A stretch of DNA of 8,907 nucleotides, taken from contig CAMPHB010000035.1 of assembly GCA_946885755.1 (NCBI GenBank), positions 1-8,907 on the forward strand. The letters run 5' to 3'. Source of the DNA: an uncultured Methylophaga sp. (GTDB lineage Bacteria > Pseudomonadota > Gammaproteobacteria > Nitrosococcales > Methylophagaceae). Position 1 is the first letter of the stretch. Every line of letters begins with the position of its first letter. Under the pieces are notes generated by a model. That model was not told the DNA's origin and did not search any database. It saw nothing but the letters and a program-made list of their open reading frames with translations. The position numbers were made by a program, and so were the translations under genes. Shown piece by piece: positions 6,410-8,907 of the stretch.

Positions 6410-8218
6410 ATGCAGATGACCAGAGAAGAGTTATTGCAATTCAAGTCATTGGAAGACATTCTGGCCACGGCGGCCCTGACACCGATTTTTCAGCCGATTG
6501 TATCGCTGAAAAATCACCAGATTTTTGGCTATGAAGCGCTGATCCGCGGCCCTTCTGACAGCCTGTTACATTCACCGATTAATTTGTTTGATGCGGCCAG
6601 TCGCCATGGCCGGTTGGCAGAGCTGGATTTATTGTGCCGGGAACTGGCGATTGCCCGTTTTGGCGAACTGGGGTTAAACAGCAAATTATTTATCAACACC
6701 ATTCCGGCTGCCTTGCTACAGCCGGAATACCCGCATGGTCTGACCTTACAGTTTTTACATAAAGCCGGGCTGACCGCGGAAAACGTCATTATTGAACTGA
6801 CCGAACAATACCCTATTGATGATTATGATTTAATGCGTGAAGCCACACAGCATTATCGGGAAATGGGTTTTTCCATTGCCATTGATGATCTCGGCGCCGG
6901 TTATTCCGGGTTACGTACCTGGTCAGAATTAAAACCGGATTATGTGAAACTTGACCGGCATTTTATGCAGAACATTCACGAAGATCGACAAAAACGCCAG
7001 TTTGTGCAATCGATTATTGATATTGCCCAGGGCATTAATTGTCAGATCATCGGTGAAGGCGTTGAAGTACGCGGTGAATATCTGGCCGCCCAGGCGATGG
7101 AAGTCAATTTTGCGCAGGGTTATTACTTCGCCCGGCCCAATGCCCAGCCACTGCGTGAACTGGACAGCAGCCTGTTTGCCCGCCGGCAAAGCCATAATCT
7201 GATTACCACCGGCAAGCCCCGTGCCAGTACGCTGGTCAGCAGTTTGCTAACCAATCTGAATCCGGTGCGGGTTTACCACGATGTTAACCATGTTGGTGAG
7301 CGGTTTCAGAATGCGGTCAAACTCGCGGCCTTACCCGTCGTCCATGACGATAACAGTATTGCCGGCATGGTCTGGCGTGATGAATTTATGACCATGTATG
7401 CCAGCCGTTATGGCCGCGATTTACATGGTCGCAAACCGATCCACTTGTATATGGATCATGCGCCGATTGTCGGTGAAGTATCGTTGCCACTGAAAAGCCT
7501 CAGTCAGTTGATCACCAGTCAGGATTCGGCGCAGCAACACAGCATGTTTATCATTACCGAACAGGGTAATTACCGTGGTGTCGGCAGTCTGATGGATTTA
7601 CTGCGGCAAATCACCGATATGCAACTGACCATTGCCCGCCATGCCAATCCGCTTAGCGGCCTGCCCGGTAATGTGCCGCTCAGTGAGCAATTAAGTGAAG
7701 CCATTATGCAGCAGCGTGATGTCACCGTTTGTTACTTTGATTTGGATAATTTCAAACCTTACAACGACACCTACGGCTATGGCAAAGGCGATAAAGTCAT
7801 CAGTAAAACAGCGCGCCTGCTCAGTGGAATCATCAACCCGGAAATTGATTTTATCGGCCATGTCGGCGGTGACGATTTTATTATCGCCTTTGAAAGCCCC
7901 GACTGGCAGCAGCGCTGCCAGCAGATCCTTGAAGCATTTACTACCTTATATCCAGAGCTGTATCAGCCTGAGCATATTCAGCAAGGCGGCATTCATGCAC
8001 TGGACCGGCATGGTAAGCCACTGTTTTATCCATTGCTCAGCTTATCAATCGGTGCCGTGCGGCTGGTGGAGTTTGACAAAATCCATGATGAAGCTGATTT
8101 GGCGGAGCATGCCAGCAAGGCCAAATCAGCCGCGAAAAAACTGCCCGGCAACAGTATGTATCAATTAAAACCGGTTGATTGCCGATGCTGCCTGCCGCTT
8201 AAAGCGCTGCGGCATTAG
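6410..8218 (+). CDS. EAL-CBS-GGDEF cyclic-di-GMP signalling protein
   Basis: Cytoplasmic c-di-GMP turnover protein of 602 residues, with no signal peptide or membrane segment. The N-terminal EAL domain (about 20-250) has every expected phosphodiesterase residue: E42 in EALIRGP, N96, E129, D159-D160 in DDLGAGYSGL, K180, E216 in GEGVE and Q236 in AQGYYFARP. A central region (about 270-400) fits a CBS-domain pair, a likely nucleotide-sensing module (LPVVHDDNSIAGMVWRDEF, HSMFIITEQGNYRGVGSLMD). The C-terminal GGDEF domain (about 425-590) has FDLDNFKPYND and GGDDF at 486-490 instead of GGDEF. The inhibitory RxxD site reads PEID, so its arginine is missing. I expect a phosphodiesterase with a regulatory or altered cyclase half. 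The start is uncertain: GGGA at 6407-6410 is better placed for the ATG at 6416 (residue 3). No close promoter was identified. Confidence 0.93.
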   Translation: MQMTREELLQFKSLEDILATAALTPIFQPIVSLKNHQIFGYEALIRGPSDSLLHSPINLFDAASRHGRLAELDLLCRELAIARFGELGLNSKLFINTIPAALLQPEYPHGLTLQFLHKAGLTAENVIIELTEQYPIDDYDLMREATQHYREMGFSIAIDDLGAGYSGLRTWSELKPDYVKLDRHFMQNIHEDRQKRQFVQSIIDIAQGINCQIIGEGVEVRGEYLAAQAMEVNFAQGYYFARPNAQPLRELDSSLFARRQSHNLITTGKPRASTLVSSLLTNLNPVRVYHDVNHVGERFQNAVKLAALPVVHDDNSIAGMVWRDEFMTMYASRYGRDLHGRKPIHLYMDHAPIVGEVSLPLKSLSQLITSQDSAQQHSMFIITEQGNYRGVGSLMDLLRQITDMQLTIARHANPLSGLPGNVPLSEQLSEAIMQQRDVTVCYFDLDNFKPYNDTYGYGKGDKVISKTARLLSGIINPEIDFIGHVGGDDFIIAFESPDWQQRCQQILEAFTTLYPELYQPEHIQQGGIHALDRHGKPLFYPLLSLSIGAVRLVEFDKIHDEADLAEHASKAKSAAKKLPGNSMYQLKPVDCRCCLPLKALRH

Positions 8219-8658
8219 CGGCCGTTGACGACGCTTTTTTCGGTTAATTGACTGAGCACATAGTCAACCCGCTGGCGAATTTTATCGCGGGTAATGCGAA
8301 ACTCGGCGATGATCTCGTCATCACTGCCACGATATTTCGCCGGATCGGTTAGTGGCAAATGTAATCTTGCGGTATGCGGGCTGACGACCGGGCATTGTTC
8401 CTCGGCATTATCACAAAGTGTCACCAGCAAATCCGCCCATTCGAGCATTTCGCCGTTGACGCGGATTGACTCCTGCTGGGAAATATCAATACCGGCTTCG
8501 GCCATCACCTGAATCGCCCGCGGGTTTTGACCACGTGCTTCAATACCGGCCGAACGTACTTCGATATGATCTGCCCCCATTGAACGGGCCCAGCCTTCGG
8601 CCATTTGCGACCGGCAGGAATGGCCGGTGCATAAAAACATAACTCTGATCTTTTCCAT
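8215..8658 (-). CDS. arsC: Arsenate reductase ArsC, thioredoxin-coupled (LMW phosphatase-fold) type
   Basis: Cytoplasmic enzyme reducing arsenate to arsenite. 147 residues. The phosphatase-like P-loop CTGHSCRS has nucleophile C10 and R16 (CX5R). The two redox cysteines C82 and C89 (LCDNAEEQC) and the D105-P106 pair (LTDP) sit at exactly the positions known from the Staphylococcus pI258 enzyme, which places it in the thioredoxin-dependent class rather than the glutaredoxin class of E. coli. Odd point: H13 replaces the usual N13 of the loop. AAGG lies about 6 nt upstream of the ATG. No arsR, arsB or acr3 gene is visible in the window, so it looks like an orphan arsC. Its TAA overlaps the TAG of the convergent EAL-CBS-GGDEF gene. 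Confidence 0.95.
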   Translation of the reverse strand: MEKIRVMFLCTGHSCRSQMAEGWARSMGADHIEVRSAGIEARGQNPRAIQVMAEAGIDISQQESIRVNGEMLEWADLLVTLCDNAEEQCPVVSPHTARLHLPLTDPAKYRGSDDEIIAEFRITRDKIRQRVDYVLSQLTEKSVVNGR

Positions 8659-8759
8659 TTTTTTGCCTTTTTAAACTGCCTGCAGGGTAACAGCTGTATA
8701 TGACAAGCTGATGACCCGCCTCCTTGTTGTGATCTCCGAATTTGCCACACAATTCCGAT

Positions 8760-8786
8760 TTGTCAGCCGACACATTCTGTTAAAAT
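8760..8786 (+). promoter_or_regulatory. Possible sigma-70 promoter for the SH3-domain gene
   Basis: TTGTCA (8760-8765, 5/6 to TTGACA) and TAAAAT (8781-8786, 5/6 to TATAAT) are separated by 15 nt. This is shorter than ideal, but a TGT immediately before the -10 gives an extended -10 form. The 5' leader would be about 25 nt. It is the only good candidate in the 157-nt gap between arsC and this gene. Confidence 0.5.
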
Positions 8787-8815
8787 GCCGCTTTGAAAAT
8801 TACCCGGAAAGTCTC

Positions 8816-8907
8816 GTGAATAAATTCATTCTGCATTTATTATTGCTCGTCCTGCCGCTGCTGACAGCGGGCGTCAGTGTCGCACAAACCACCCGCTATG
8901 TCTCAGA
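8816..8907 (+). CDS. N-terminus of a secreted/anchored SH3-domain protein (TIGR04211-like), cut by window edge
   Basis: Thirty complete codons from a GTG start preceded by GGAAAG at 8806-8811. The first 23 residues are a clear signal peptide (basic start MNKF, Leu-rich core, SVA cleavage site). The mature part begins QTTRYVS. A signal peptide followed at once by TRYVS(D) is the typical opening of the bacterial SH3-and-membrane-anchor family (YgiM-like, TIGR04211), whose SH3 domain begins there. The assignment rests on a very short stretch and could be wrong. The gene is divergent from arsC with 157 nt between the starts. Confidence 0.6.
   Translation, partial: MNKFILHLLLLVLPLLTAGVSVAQTTRYVS

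Noticed and set aside
8659..8815. Short minus-strand frames extending upstream of arsC.
   Set aside because: They are out of frame with arsC, low in recognisable sequence, and lie over the probable promoter of the divergent gene.

Overview
The window looks like ordinary chromosome from a gammaproteobacterium. The evidence is the fxsA-groES-groEL gene order, GroEL/GroES sequences close to the gammaproteobacterial type, an OprO/OprP-family porin, an EAL-CBS-GGDEF protein and the start of a TIGR04211-like SH3 protein. I cannot fix the genus. A marine or methylotroph-like lineage (Methylophaga/Thiomicrospira relatives) is only a guess from the flavour of the proteins.

Layout from left to right. 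(1) 1-1464, minus strand: the N-terminal 488 codons of a CopA-type Cu(I)-exporting P1B ATPase, cut by the window edge. (2) About 1508-2116: a small accessory island between copA and groEL. It holds a short, A/T-rich DUF559 (Vsr/PD-(D/E)XK-like) gene on the minus strand, bracketed on each side by an inverted pair of REP-like palindromic units. The downstream unit runs into the reading frame and supplies the protein's C-terminal tail. (3) 2127-4730, minus strand: fxsA, groES, groEL and a strong terminator. Well-formed sigma-32-type promoters with identical 13-nt spacers lie before both groES and fxsA. (4) 4838-6394, plus strand: an outer-membrane porin of the phosphate-selective OprO/OprP family. 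It has a TTG start, a tandem array of 11-bp PhoB-type half-sites upstream with phoA-like spacing to a -10 element, and a strong terminator. (5) 6410-8218, plus strand: an EAL-CBS-GGDEF cyclic-di-GMP protein with a complete EAL active site, a GGDDF signature and a degenerate I-site. (6) 8215-8658, minus strand: a thioredoxin-type arsenate reductase whose stop codon overlaps the stop of the EAL gene. (7) 8816-8907, plus strand: the first codons of a secreted SH3-domain protein.

The genes fall into three themes: stress and proteostasis (fxsA-groESL), ion homeostasis (copA, arsC, a probable Pho-regulon porin) and signalling (EAL-CBS-GGDEF). The least ordinary part is the DUF559 gene embedded in REP-like repeats, which looks like a small nuclease-repeat unit placed between two housekeeping loci. 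The most useful regulatory reading is the PhoB array in front of a porin whose family matches the regulon.
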